From assembly GCA_001800905.1 (NCBI GenBank), contig MGWH01000002.1, positions 682,001 through 746,000 of the forward strand: a DNA stretch of 64,000 nt, in the 5' to 3' direction. The DNA is from Flavobacteria bacterium GWA2_35_26 (GTDB taxonomy: Bacteria > Bacteroidota > Bacteroidia > Flavobacteriales > Flavobacteriaceae). Under the pieces are notes generated by a model that made no database searches, had not been told where the DNA came from, and saw only the letters and a list, made by a program, of their open reading frames with translations. Positions 1 to 8,133 of the stretch are shown here, piece by piece (within the stretch, counting starts at the first letter, position 1; every line of letters starts with the position of its first letter). Both the position numbers and the translations under genes were made by a program.

Positions 1-1
1 A

Positions 2-967
2 ATTATCACGGGATCAGATGCTGAAGGAGCTGGCGAAATGTTCAAAGTAACCGCTTTGCCTTTTGACAACACCCCAAGAACCGAAGACGGAAAAGTAGAT
101 TACAAAAAAGACTTTTTTGGAAAAGAAACCAACTTAACGGTTTCAGGACAATTAGAAGGCGAAACCTTTGCCATGGCTTTGGGCCAAATTTATACTTTCG
201 GTCCTACTTTTAGAGCTGAAAACTCAAACACATCTCGTCACTTGGCAGAATTCTGGATGATTGAACCTGAAGTAGCGTTCAATGATTTAGATGACAATAT
301 GGACTTGGCTGAAGATTTTATTCAGTACGTAATTAAATACACCATGGACAAATGTCCAGACGATTTGAAATTCTTAGAAAGTCGTTTGTTAGACGAAGAA
401 AAACAAAAACCACAAGCGGAACGTAGCGAAATGGCGTTGTTAGACAAATTAAACTTTGTATTGGAAAACAATTTCAAACGTGTATCGTATACAGAGGCAA
501 TCGAAATTTTAAGAGAATCTACTCCGAATAAAAAGAAAAAATTCAGTTATATCATTGACGAATGGGGTGCCGATTTACAATCGGAACACGAGCGCTATTT
601 AGTAGAAAAACACTTCAAATGTCCGGTAATTTTGTTTGATTACCCTGCTAATATAAAAGCATTTTACATGCGTTTGAACGAAGACGGTAAAACGGTTCGC
701 GCTATGGACATCCTTTTCCCAGGTATTGGAGAAATAGTAGGAGGTTCGCAACGTGAGGAACGTTATGATGTCTTGGTTGAAAAAATGAAAGCTTTGGGTA
801 TTGACGAAGAAGAATTATGGTGGTACTTGGATACACGTCGATTCGGATCTGCAGTGCACTCTGGTTTCGGACTTGGATTTGAACGTTTGGTGTTGTTTGT
901 AACAGGTATGACTAACATTCGTGACGTGATTCCTTTCCCAAGAACACCAGGTAGTGCGGAATTCTAA
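2..967 (+). CDS. asnS: Asparaginyl-tRNA synthetase, C-terminal part (5' end outside window)
   Basis: Charges tRNA-Asn with asparagine in the cytoplasm. The reading frame is already open at base 2 and encodes [16 protein letters not shown] before the first internal ATG at 38, so the true start lies upstream and 321 residues are seen. Class II motif 2 is visible as [18 protein letters not shown], followed by EPEVAF. Motif 3 lies near the C-terminus as [12 protein letters not shown] and then [15 protein letters not shown], the usual AsnRS ending. AspRS is the nearest alternative, but the [10 protein letters not shown] tail favours AsnRS. The next gene begins 35 bases downstream, after a repeat. 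Confidence 0.96.
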   Translation: MITGSDAEGAGEMFKVTALPFDNTPRTEDGKVDYKKDFFGKETNLTVSGQLEGETFAMALGQIYTFGPTFRAENSNTSRHLAEFWMIEPEVAFNDLDDNMDLAEDFIQYVIKYTMDKCPDDLKFLESRLLDEEKQKPQAERSEMALLDKLNFVLENNFKRVSYTEAIEILRESTPNKKKKFSYIIDEWGADLQSEHERYLVEKHFKCPVILFDYPANIKAFYMRLNEDGKTVRAMDILFPGIGEIVGGSQREERYDVLVEKMKALGIDEEELWWYLDTRRFGSAVHSGFGLGFERLVLFVTGMTNIRDVIPFPRTPGSAEF

Positions 968-970
968 ATT

Positions 971-991
971 TCTCGCCACAAAGTCGCTAAG
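971..991 (-). repeat. Left inverted copy of the CTTAG...TTTG..GGC repeat
   Basis: Read on the minus strand this is CTTAGCGACTTTGTGGCGAG-like sequence. It resembles, in inverted orientation, the two direct copies at 1394-1422 and 1436-1463 on the far side of the GxxExxY gene. The similarity is by eye and imperfect. Together the copies bracket one gene only. Confidence 0.55.
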
Positions 992-1002
992 CCCCCAAGC
1001 AT

Positions 1003-1398
1003 ATGGAAGAAAGAATAGAACAAATTGCAAAGAACATTGTTCATTGCGCGTATAAAGTGCATAAGGAACTTGGACCAGGATTGCTTGAAAAAGTATATGA
1101 AATATGCTTGGTTCATGAATTAGAAAAATGTGGGTACAACGTTAAAAGACAAGTTGAGATACCAATAGTGTACGACGGCATGACTTTTAAAGAAGGTCTC
1201 AGATTAGATATTGTAGTCGAAGATGAAATCATTATTGAAGTCAAAGCAGTTGAATTAGTGAATGCGGTGTGGGAAGCACAAATTATTAGCCAACTGAAAA
1301 TTACCAATAAAAAACTTGGCTTTTTAATTAATTTTACTGTGCCTTTAATCAAAAATGGTATAAGGCGCTTTATTAATAGTAATAAAAATTATACTTAG
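1003..1398 (+). CDS. GxxExxY family protein
   Basis: A 131-residue protein with the family's naming motif near residues 24-31 (GPGLLEKVYE). Further on are RLDIVVEDEIIIEVKAV, which has the D...ExK spacing of a PD-(D/E)XK nuclease-like fold, and a C-terminal INF segment. The biological role of the family is not established; nuclease activity is an inference from the fold. The gene sits alone between asnS and rpoN, and its stop codon (1396-1398) lies inside the first downstream repeat copy. Short repeats on both sides suggest that gene and flanks move or spread together. Length is typical for the family. Confidence 0.85.
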   Translation: MEERIEQIAKNIVHCAYKVHKELGPGLLEKVYEICLVHELEKCGYNVKRQVEIPIVYDGMTFKEGLRLDIVVEDEIIIEVKAVELVNAVWEAQIISQLKITNKKLGFLINFTVPLIKNGIRRFINSNKNYT

Positions 1399-1463
1399 AT
1401 TCTTTTGCGCCTTAGTGGCAAATAAAATAATAAAACTTAGATTCTTTGTGCCTTTGCGGCAGA
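1394..1463 (+). repeat. Two direct copies of the CTTAGATTCTTT..GCC..GGC repeat
   Basis: Copy one (1394-1422) and copy two (1436-1463) both start CTTAGATTCTTT and run into a GCCTT(A/T)G(T/C)GGCA core. They lie 42 bases apart. A degenerate inverted relative is at 971-991, and a looser relative (TTCTTTGCGCTCTTTGTG) precedes the hydrolase gene at 32280. The internal CTTTG/GCG units recur at 7-8 bases. Confidence 0.65.
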
Positions 1464-1473
1464 AAACAAAAAA

Positions 1474-2940
1474 ATGCTAAAGCAATTCCTAAATCTCAAA
1501 TTAACCCAGAAATTATCTCCACAACAAATTCAGTTGATGAAGTTAATTCAGTTGCCTACGCAAGCTTTTGAGCAACGTTTATTGGAAGAAATGAACGAAA
1601 ACCCAGCGCTCGAAGCAGGTAAAGAAGAAGAGGAATATGTAAAAGACGAGTTTGAATCAGAAGACTATGACGATTATGATGAGGCCGAATCAGAACGTGT
1701 CGACGCTGAAGAAATCAATATCGACGACTATTTAAGCAACGACGATACTCCTGATTACAAAACACAAGTCAACAATTATAGCGATGACGATGAAGACCAC
1801 GATGCGCCTTTTGCAGCACCGATTAGTTTTCATCAAGATTTAATCAACCAACTCAATACATTTATTTTAACAGAGGAGGACCGAGAAATTGCGGAATTCC
1901 TAGTGGGAAGTATTGACGATATGGGATACATTCGCAGAAGCATCTCTGATATTGTAGATGATTTGGCTTTTACACAAGCAGTTTACACGGATGAAAAAAC
2001 AGTCGAACGACTGATGCATGTGATTCATGAATTAGAACCGTCTGGAGTGGGTGCCCGTGATTTGCAAGAATGTTTGTTGTTACAACTCAAACACAAAACC
2101 CCGACCGAATACATAGAATTGGCTACCAATATTATCGAAAATCAATTTGATGCCTTTACTAAAAAACATTACGACAAGCTCATTCAGAAATACAATGTCT
2201 CTAACGACCAACTGAAAAAAGCGATTCACGAAATTGAAAAACTAAATCCAAAACCAGGAGGCTCATTTACCGGAAACAATAAAGTAACCGAAAACATTGT
2301 CCCTGATTTTGCTATCCGAATTGTGGAAGGCAAACTCGAATTGAGTTTGAATGGCCGAAACGCCCCCTCGCTTCATGTCTCTAGAGATTACCAAGAAATG
2401 CTGCAAACCTACAAAGTGTCGAAAGACAAATCGACTCAGCAAAAAGAAGCGGTACAGTTTATTAAGCAGAAATTAGATTCGGCCAAATGGTTCATTGATG
2501 CGATTCGCCAACGCCAAGAAACACTTTTTGTAACCATGAATGCGATTATGCATTACCAAGAAGACTTCTTTTTAGAAGGCGACGAAACTAAATTACGACC
2601 GATGATTTTGAAAGACATCGCGGATATTGTAGGCTTGGATATTTCGACTATTTCTCGCGTAGCCAATAGCAAATATGTAGAAACACCTTATGGCACGAAA
2701 CTCATCAAAGAGTTTTTCTCTGAAGCTATGAAAAATGATCAAGGTGAAGATGTTTCAACTCTAGAAATCAAAAAGATTTTACAAAACGTCATCGAAGAAG
2801 AAGACAAACACAAACCTTTACCCGACGATCAATTAGCGGACATTCTAAAAGAAAAAGGCTATCCGATTGCTCGACGAACGATTGCCAAATACCGCGAACA
2901 ACTGGATATTCCAGTGGCTAGGATGCGAAAGAAAATGTAA
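1474..2940 (+). CDS. rpoN: RNA polymerase sigma-54 factor RpoN
   Basis: Alternative sigma factor that directs core RNA polymerase to -24/-12 promoters and needs an AAA+ activator. Region I is the Gln/Leu-rich N-terminus (QKLSPQQIQLMKLIQLPTQ). A very acidic linker of Asp/Glu occupies about residues 50-105. The core-binding domain follows, and the C-terminus holds the RpoN box ARRTIAKYRE at about 466-475. The 488-residue length is normal. The start is the ATG 10 bases after the repeat, and no promoter is obvious in the short gap, so it may be read from asnS or from within the repeat region. Confidence 0.97.
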   Translation: MLKQFLNLKLTQKLSPQQIQLMKLIQLPTQAFEQRLLEEMNENPALEAGKEEEEYVKDEFESEDYDDYDEAESERVDAEEINIDDYLSNDDTPDYKTQVNNYSDDDEDHDAPFAAPISFHQDLINQLNTFILTEEDREIAEFLVGSIDDMGYIRRSISDIVDDLAFTQAVYTDEKTVERLMHVIHELEPSGVGARDLQECLLLQLKHKTPTEYIELATNIIENQFDAFTKKHYDKLIQKYNVSNDQLKKAIHEIEKLNPKPGGSFTGNNKVTENIVPDFAIRIVEGKLELSLNGRNAPSLHVSRDYQEMLQTYKVSKDKSTQQKEAVQFIKQKLDSAKWFIDAIRQRQETLFVTMNAIMHYQEDFFLEGDETKLRPMILKDIADIVGLDISTISRVANSKYVETPYGTKLIKEFFSEAMKNDQGEDVSTLEIKKILQNVIEEEDKHKPLPDDQLADILKEKGYPIARRTIAKYREQLDIPVARMRKKM

Positions 2941-3290
2941 TTAGTAAATAAAAAAATACTTCTTTAGTAAAAATTAATATCTTTGATACTCAAAATCAAA
3001 TGCTTAAACCCTATTTAAGCTAATTATTAATCCTAAATCTACCCCCAAAACGCCTATGAAAAATCCATAGTTTATCCTCCGTTTATTAGAATCGTTCGAA
3101 TTCTAATCGCTTTAATTAGCAAAAATCAATAACAAATTCAGTTTATAATTCCTGTTTTATGAAAATATAAAATAGTGAATCGCATTGCGTTTATATAAAA
3201 CCTTAGCAACTGAATTGGGCGGAGTACTCTAACCTAATTTCTAAAATCTTCGTTCAAAATGGCTTTGAAAGCAAAAGAAAAATGTAGAAA
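2941..3290. other. Structured 350-base non-coding stretch between rpoN and a lipoprotein gene
   Basis: No credible gene. Several inverted repeats are seen: GCTTAAA/TTTAAGC (3002-3020), CTATG/CATAG (3054-3070), ATTAGAAT/ATTCTAAT (3085-3107), and a longer-range pair AATTCAGT (3135-3142) with ACTGAATT (3209-3216). A perfect -7 box precedes them at 2978-2985. If used, it would give a leader of about 300 nt for the lipoprotein gene, or a separate small RNA. No T-tract terminator is visible between the hairpins and the gene. Confidence 0.5.
2978..2985 (+). promoter_or_regulatory. Predicted -7 promoter box TATCTTTG
   Basis: Exact match to the Bacteroidota -7 consensus TAnnTTTG, 38 bases after the rpoN stop. 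A clear -33 TTG was not found. The predicted start is about 300 bases upstream of the lipoprotein gene at 3291. Confidence 0.5.
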
Positions 3291-4676
3291 ATGAAAAAAA
3301 TATACCTATTGCTAGTACTGTGCACTTTTATACTTTCTTGCACATCAAATGAAGATTCAAAATTAGTTACGAATAACACAATTTTAACTTCTAAAGACAG
3401 TATTAAACATGAAATTTCTTTATTAATTGGTAAGACAATTATAGATAAAAATGCTAGAGAAGAATTTCTAAATATAACAGCAGCCTTTAATGATAACAGA
3501 AACTCCATTTCATTAGCTGCATTATTAAATTCAACTGAAAATATAACAGCCCATGAAAAAAGAATGATTCAGTCTAAAAACCAGAATAAATCTGTTGCTC
3601 TTTCCTCTTTCAAGGAACGCTTTAATTATGTTCTTAATTCTGAAAAGAAAAATACCCCCGCTATTAATAATTTAAAGAGAAAAAACTCAACTACTAACAA
3701 AGGTGTTTTTTCTTTATTTAATGAACTTGCAAAGGAAAATTTAGAAATTGTCATTCCTTATCTAGAAGATTTCGATATGAACGATACGAATGAAATATCT
3801 GTCACCTATGATCCCGAAATAAGAGATGATTGGAATATAGGAACCAAATTTGAGTATAACGATCAGGAAATTCTACTATCGGAAGTAGATGTGATTATTG
3901 ATGATGAATATGCTTATGAAAATAACACTCTTTTCGTTCGAAGTATTCCTGATTATGTTATTGAAGACAGAGTTTATGTAGCACCAATTCCTGATGTAAA
4001 TACAACTGTAATTACGGGTAACGATCCGTATATAACTCCAGGAAGTCAGTTTTGGCTCACTCAAAATACTGACCATACAAAAATAACAGAAAACGATGTG
4101 CTATTGGTGACCATTCCAAAAATCAAAATGAACGGGCATCTTGGAAATATGTTTACATCCAATCTTATAAGTATAGTACGGGGCTCTGGGGATATCGCAA
4201 CGAATTCAGACCCCAATTCAGGTTTCTTGGCAAATTCACACGATGTAATTTCATACTTTGAAATCAGCAAACACAATGCAAGAAAAAAAAATTGGGTAGA
4301 TTTATATGCTACTTTTGATGGCGATTGGGATGTACATAAAGCATCGCAACAAATCGTTTTCATGAACCATAAAAGAAATGCTTACAATGAGGAAGATTCC
4401 AAACTTTCAGCTACTGTAGCAATTGGTTTTGATAAAACTACCAATACCATAACATACGAACCAAAATTCAATTTGGAATGGAAGATGAATAGTAAGCAAA
4501 ATTCAAAAATCAGATTTCATACTGAATTGAGTCGAAAAGATGTTTTATCCCACTTATTTGGAGACTTTTTTGGGAATGGAGTAAAGACTGAAGATGGTGT
4601 TAATTTGCCTTACTCAATACGTTCCGCTGGTATGTTTCAATATTACTTCAAAGTACATTTAACTAAAATAGACTAA
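3291..4676 (+). CDS. Unrecognised lipoprotein
   Basis: A 461-residue protein with a type II signal peptide: MKKIYLLLVLCTFILSC places the lipobox Cys at residue 17, so the mature protein is lipid-anchored. I recognise no domain. The N-terminal 130 residues are Asn/Lys/Ser-rich. The middle is acidic and beta-rich with Tyr/Asp motifs (DDEYAYENN). The C-terminal half contains DGDWDVHKASQ and ends in YYFKVHL, suggesting a folded beta domain. It is followed after 3 bases by an outer-membrane barrel gene and a strong terminator, so the pair forms one unit. AT content looks higher than in neighbouring housekeeping genes. Function unknown. Confidence 0.75.
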   Translation: MKKIYLLLVLCTFILSCTSNEDSKLVTNNTILTSKDSIKHEISLLIGKTIIDKNAREEFLNITAAFNDNRNSISLAALLNSTENITAHEKRMIQSKNQNKSVALSSFKERFNYVLNSEKKNTPAINNLKRKNSTTNKGVFSLFNELAKENLEIVIPYLEDFDMNDTNEISVTYDPEIRDDWNIGTKFEYNDQEILLSEVDVIIDDEYAYENNTLFVRSIPDYVIEDRVYVAPIPDVNTTVITGNDPYITPGSQFWLTQNTDHTKITENDVLLVTIPKIKMNGHLGNMFTSNLISIVRGSGDIATNSDPNSGFLANSHDVISYFEISKHNARKKNWVDLYATFDGDWDVHKASQQIVFMNHKRNAYNEEDSKLSATVAIGFDKTTNTITYEPKFNLEWKMNSKQNSKIRFHTELSRKDVLSHLFGDFFGNGVKTEDGVNLPYSIRSAGMFQYYFKVHLTKID

Positions 4677-4679
4677 ACC

Positions 4680-5255
4680 ATGAAAAAAAATCTAATTATC
4701 ACAATCTTCTTTTTTTCAATATGCGTATCAGCACAATATTCAAAGTACAGTTTGAAATACAATTACGGACTAAACATTGCTTTGCAATCAGATTTAATAG
4801 GAGTTTGTATGGATTGTAATGCCAATACAATTGGAACCGTTGGCAATCTAGAACTTGAATACAAAATATCAACTTCAGAAAGTATAGGGTTTGGGGTTAC
4901 CATGACTGAAAATAAAAACAAAAATGAATTTATTAGAGAATTTTCATCTAATTACGATCTTCGGAGAAAATCCACGTTTTTTGAATTATATTACAAAAAG
5001 GATGTACTCGATACTAAGAAATTCTTTATCATTGGAGGTATTGGCCTTCTTGATATTTATAGTGAAATAGTCAAGAATCATACGTATAGTAATGATAAAT
5101 TACTCTCTGAACCCGGAATCACTTTTGGTGTAGAATATTACCTAATCAAAAAAGTAAATTTCGAGTTCGGTATTCATTCCAAAATCTATTGGACACCATT
5201 CAATGATGGGATTCAAAACATAGGAATTGCACCCATTATAAAATACAATTTTTAA
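4680..5255 (+). CDS. Small outer-membrane beta-barrel protein, unknown function
   Basis: 191 residues with a cleavable signal peptide (hydrophobic residues 5-18, then SAQYSK). The rest alternates polar and aromatic residues in the manner of an eight-stranded barrel and ends with Phe (IIKYNF), the usual C-terminal signature of a barrel inserted by the BAM complex. A CMDCNAN motif near residue 35 contributes two close cysteines. It lies 3 bases after the lipoprotein gene, so co-translation and a shared envelope role are likely. It ends at a hairpin terminator. No specific family is recognised. Confidence 0.75.
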   Translation: MKKNLIITIFFFSICVSAQYSKYSLKYNYGLNIALQSDLIGVCMDCNANTIGTVGNLELEYKISTSESIGFGVTMTENKNKNEFIREFSSNYDLRRKSTFFELYYKKDVLDTKKFFIIGGIGLLDIYSEIVKNHTYSNDKLLSEPGITFGVEYYLIKKVNFEFGIHSKIYWTPFNDGIQNIGIAPIIKYNF

Positions 5256-5257
5256 AC

Positions 5258-5293
5258 AAAAAAGGGAAAACCAATGGTTTTCCCTTTTTTATA
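5258..5293. terminator. Bidirectional rho-independent terminator
   Basis: Stem AAGGGAAAACC / GGTTTTCCCTT with A-tract on the left and T-tract on the right. It serves the barrel gene on the plus strand and tdk on the minus strand. Confidence 0.85.
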
Positions 5294-5313
5294 TTTTGAA
5301 TGAAAAACGTTTA

Positions 5314-5901
5314 CTATTCTTCACTTTTTTTCATGGCGTGAAAATAAGCCGCGCGACTTAAGGGTTCATATTCCTCTGTTTCGCCCAACATCACTAATTT
5401 ATCATTATCGGTTTTTCTAAAGCTATAATTGGCTAAATTTCCTGTTCGTGTACAAACTGCATGTACTTTGGTCACATACTCAGCAGTGGCCATTAAAGCG
5501 GGCATCGGACCAAAAGGATTTCCTTTAAAATCCATATCCAATCCGGCCACAATCACTCGGACGCCACGGTTGGCCAAATCATTACAAACACGTACAATTT
5601 CATCATCAAAAAACTGAGCTTCGTCAATCCCAACCACATCACAACCTTGAGCCAAAATCGCAATATTGGCAGCGGCCGGAACCGGAGTAGAACGGATTTC
5701 ATTGGAATCGTGAGATACTACCATTTCGTCGTGGTAACGGGTATCTACAGCAGGCTTGAAAATTTCTACTTTTTGCTTGGCAAATTGAGCGCGTTTTAAT
5801 CGGCGGATTAATTCCTCTGTTTTACCCGAAAACATGGAGCCGCAAATGACTTCGATCCAACCAAATTGTTCTTTATGATTTACTGTATTTTCGAGAAACA
5901 T
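5314..5901 (-). CDS. tdk: Thymidine kinase (type II)
   Basis: Phosphorylates thymidine with ATP in the dTTP salvage pathway. The P-loop GSMFSGKT is at residues 21-28, and [11 protein letters not shown] is the Walker-B-like DEAQFF motif with the catalytic Glu-adjacent residues. The substrate lasso reads YSFRKTDN. Of the four zinc-binding cysteines of E. coli-type enzymes only one equivalent (C150, in CTRTGN) is seen, and the C-terminal Cys pair is absent, so the structural zinc site is probably lost. 195 residues is normal. It is transcribed alone. Confidence 0.93.
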   Translation of the reverse strand: MFLENTVNHKEQFGWIEVICGSMFSGKTEELIRRLKRAQFAKQKVEIFKPAVDTRYHDEMVVSHDSNEIRSTPVPAAANIAILAQGCDVVGIDEAQFFDDEIVRVCNDLANRGVRVIVAGLDMDFKGNPFGPMPALMATAEYVTKVHAVCTRTGNLANYSFRKTDNDKLVMLGETEEYEPLSRAAYFHAMKKSEE

Positions 5902-6094
5902 GGTGCAGTTGTATAACTTAAAAAATGAATCGTTTTTTTCCTTTGTAAGGGTATAAATTGAATGTAAAATTTTATACTTTTACGTGTTTTCAAATGTAAA
6001 AAAAATTTCCAAAGGACTGTCCCAAGTTTACCGAAATAAAAACAAAAAAAGGAAAACGCAAACCAAACCACCTACATCGTATAATTTACATCAA

Positions 6095-7018
6095 ATGAAA
6101 AAAAGATTGGAAGCCGATTTAATCAGCATTGCCCACCGAATTTTACAATTAAAAAACAAATCTGATATCAATCAATTGTATCTGGAAACGCAAAAATTAT
6201 ATGAAAAATTGGCGGTGTTGCGTTTTGTTGACGAACACTTTGGCGACAGCAAACCGACCATAGGACAAGCCGAAATAGAAGCAAAAATTGAAACGGCATT
6301 CGAAGCAATTGAAAATGAAGAGCCTATTGCTATCACGATAGAAGAAATTGAAATTCCTGAAATAGAAGCTAATCCCGAATTGATTTTGGAAGAAGAAGAA
6401 CAAGTGGAAATCACGGAATTGGAAGAACCTGTTTTTGAAGAAGAGGAAGATTTGGAAACCTTAGAAGATGAGATGGAAGAAGAGGTGGAGGAAGAAGAAA
6501 TCGAAGCGCCTTTTATTCCTGCTTTTGAATTAGAAAAAGAAGAAGAGGAAGAAGAACAAATCATCGAAGAAGCGCCAAAACAAGAAGCCGTTCAAATTTC
6601 TTTTGAAGACTTAATTGGCGGTGATTTTAGCGATGACCTTTTTGTAAAAGTAGAAAGTACCGCTTTTGAAACACCTAAAGACGAAAAGGTGGAGACTGTT
6701 CTTGAAACAGTGGCATTCGACCTTGACGAAATAGAAATTCATGAAGAAATAGAAGAATCAAAATCGGTGACCTTAAATGAGAAATTAGCCAAAGGAATCA
6801 ATATCGATTTGAATGATCGTATCGCTTTTACCAAACACCTTTTTGGGAATGACCCGGAAGATTACAACCGCGTATTAAATCAATTAATCACTTTTAATAC
6901 CTTTTATGAAACCCGCGATTTCATCAGAGATATGGTAAAACCAGACTACAACAACTGGGAAGGAAAAGAAGAATACGAAGAACGTTTTATGGAAATTATC
7001 GAGAAAAAATTCTTGTAA
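6095..7018 (+). CDS. Glu-rich protein of unknown function
   Basis: I place the start at ATG 6095 (MKKRLEADLISIAHRILQL), giving 307 residues; an in-frame ATG at 5984 would add 37 mostly basic residues. The N-terminal 55 residues look helical. Residues about 65-200 are an extremely Glu-rich, low-complexity stretch (EEEEDLE, EEEVEEEEIE), probably disordered. The C-terminal 100 residues form a compact domain (NDRIAFTKHLFGNDPEDYNRV). Similar architectures occur in Flavobacteria as hypothetical proteins. It precedes rsmI by 32 bases. No catalytic motif is seen. Confidence 0.75.
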   Translation: MKKRLEADLISIAHRILQLKNKSDINQLYLETQKLYEKLAVLRFVDEHFGDSKPTIGQAEIEAKIETAFEAIENEEPIAITIEEIEIPEIEANPELILEEEEQVEITELEEPVFEEEEDLETLEDEMEEEVEEEEIEAPFIPAFELEKEEEEEEQIIEEAPKQEAVQISFEDLIGGDFSDDLFVKVESTAFETPKDEKVETVLETVAFDLDEIEIHEEIEESKSVTLNEKLAKGINIDLNDRIAFTKHLFGNDPEDYNRVLNQLITFNTFYETRDFIRDMVKPDYNNWEGKEEYEERFMEIIEKKFL

Positions 7019-7050
7019 TTCCTTTTTATCAATTGAATTTCTAGCGCCGA

Positions 7051-7764
7051 ATGTCAAAATTATACATCGTTCCCACGCCTATTGGCAACCTCGAAGACAT
7101 GACTTTTCGTGCCATTCGCATTCTGAAAGAAGCCGATTTAATTCTTGCTGAAGACACACGTACCAGCGGTAAATTATTAAAGCATTTTGAAATCAGCACG
7201 CACATGCACAGCCACCATATGCACAACGAGCATAAAACGGTGGAGAATGTCATTGCGCGTTTGCAAGCGGGAGAAAATATCGCCTTGATATCGGATGCGG
7301 GAACTCCTGCCATTTCAGATCCTGGTTTTTTATTGACCCGTGCTTGTATTGAAAAAGGGATTGAAGTAGAATGTTTACCAGGCGCCACCGCTTTTGTTCC
7401 TGCTTTAGTGAATAGTGGTTTGCCCAATGATAAGTTTGTTTTTGAAGGTTTTTTGCCTGACAAAAAAGGAAGACAAACGCGTTTTTTGGCTTTGGCCGAA
7501 GAAACCCGAACGATGATTTTGTATGTTTCGCCACACAAATTAGTAAAAACCTTAGCCGAATTTGCGACTTATTTTGGTGAAGACCGACCTGTTTCAGTTT
7601 CAAGAGAATTGTCTAAACTCCACGAAGAAAACGTCAGAGGAACGGTTAAAGAAGTCTTGACCCACTTCGAAAAAACAGCCCCAAGAGGTGAAATTGTGGT
7701 AGTTGTGGGTGGCAAACCCGTACTAAAAGAAGCTAAGAAAAATAAATTTTCAGAAGAAGAATAA
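7051..7764 (+). CDS. rsmI: 16S rRNA (cytidine(1402)-2'-O)-methyltransferase
   Basis: SAM-dependent methylation of the 2'-OH of C1402 in the ribosomal decoding centre. It has the tetrapyrrole-methylase fold: N-terminal VPTPIGNLEDMTFRAI, then LILAEDTRTSGKLL, and the glycine loop SDAGTPAISDPGFLL. The 237-residue length fits the family. The downstream HopJ-family gene starts 3 bases after the stop, and recJ and an MFS gene follow closely, so these four probably form an operon. Confidence 0.95.
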   Translation: MSKLYIVPTPIGNLEDMTFRAIRILKEADLILAEDTRTSGKLLKHFEISTHMHSHHMHNEHKTVENVIARLQAGENIALISDAGTPAISDPGFLLTRACIEKGIEVECLPGATAFVPALVNSGLPNDKFVFEGFLPDKKGRQTRFLALAEETRTMILYVSPHKLVKTLAEFATYFGEDRPVSVSRELSKLHEENVRGTVKEVLTHFEKTAPRGEIVVVVGGKPVLKEAKKNKFSEEE

Positions 7765-7767
7765 ATC

Positions 7768-8112
7768 ATGACACTACACGACTTTTTAGAAAAACTAAAC
7801 CAAACACCCGAAGCAATAACTTTTACCGAAACCATTGAAACCATTGAAAGCAATTACGACTTTACCCCTACTGCTTTTCAGAATGGAAACCAATACAATG
7901 GCGCAGGTGAAAATTCAGGTTCGTGTAAATTATTTGCTTTCGCCAAAATCCAAGAATTATCCCAAGCAGCCACTTTAGCTTGCTTCGGCGCCTATTATTT
8001 TGAAGAAGCCCTAGGCGATCCTCAAGGAACCAACCACCAAAACATTCGCAATTTTATGCAATCGGGTTGGGACGGAATTCAATTTGAAGGCGAAGCACTA
8101 GCATTGAAATAA
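7768..8112 (+). CDS. HopJ type III effector family protein
   Basis: 114 residues matching the small HopJ family by motifs FTPTAFQNGNQYNGAGENSG and FGAYYFEEALGDPQG. The family is named after a Pseudomonas syringae effector, but homologues are widespread in bacteria without type III secretion. No secretion genes are nearby, so an effector role should not be inferred. It has no signal peptide and is likely cytoplasmic. It lies between rsmI and recJ in a tight plus-strand run. Function unknown. Confidence 0.85.
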   Translation: MTLHDFLEKLNQTPEAITFTETIETIESNYDFTPTAFQNGNQYNGAGENSGSCKLFAFAKIQELSQAATLACFGAYYFEEALGDPQGTNHQNIRNFMQSGWDGIQFEGEALALK

Positions 8113-8133
8113 ACCCCCAAATCCCAAATCGAT

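Noticed and set aside
3201..3245. Possible integron attC-like site (GCAACTGAATTGGG...CTCTAACC)
   Set aside because: Core GTTRRRY/RYYYAAC pairs do not line up, and there is no integrase or cassette array.
6172..6564. Minus-strand Ser-rich open frame of 130 codons
   Set aside because: It is the complement of the Glu-rich coding stretch (GAA/GAG read as TTC/CTC and shifted to Ser codons); no start context or neighbours support it.
7768..8112. HopJ name taken as evidence of type III secretion
   Set aside because: The family is widespread outside pathogens and no secretion genes are present.
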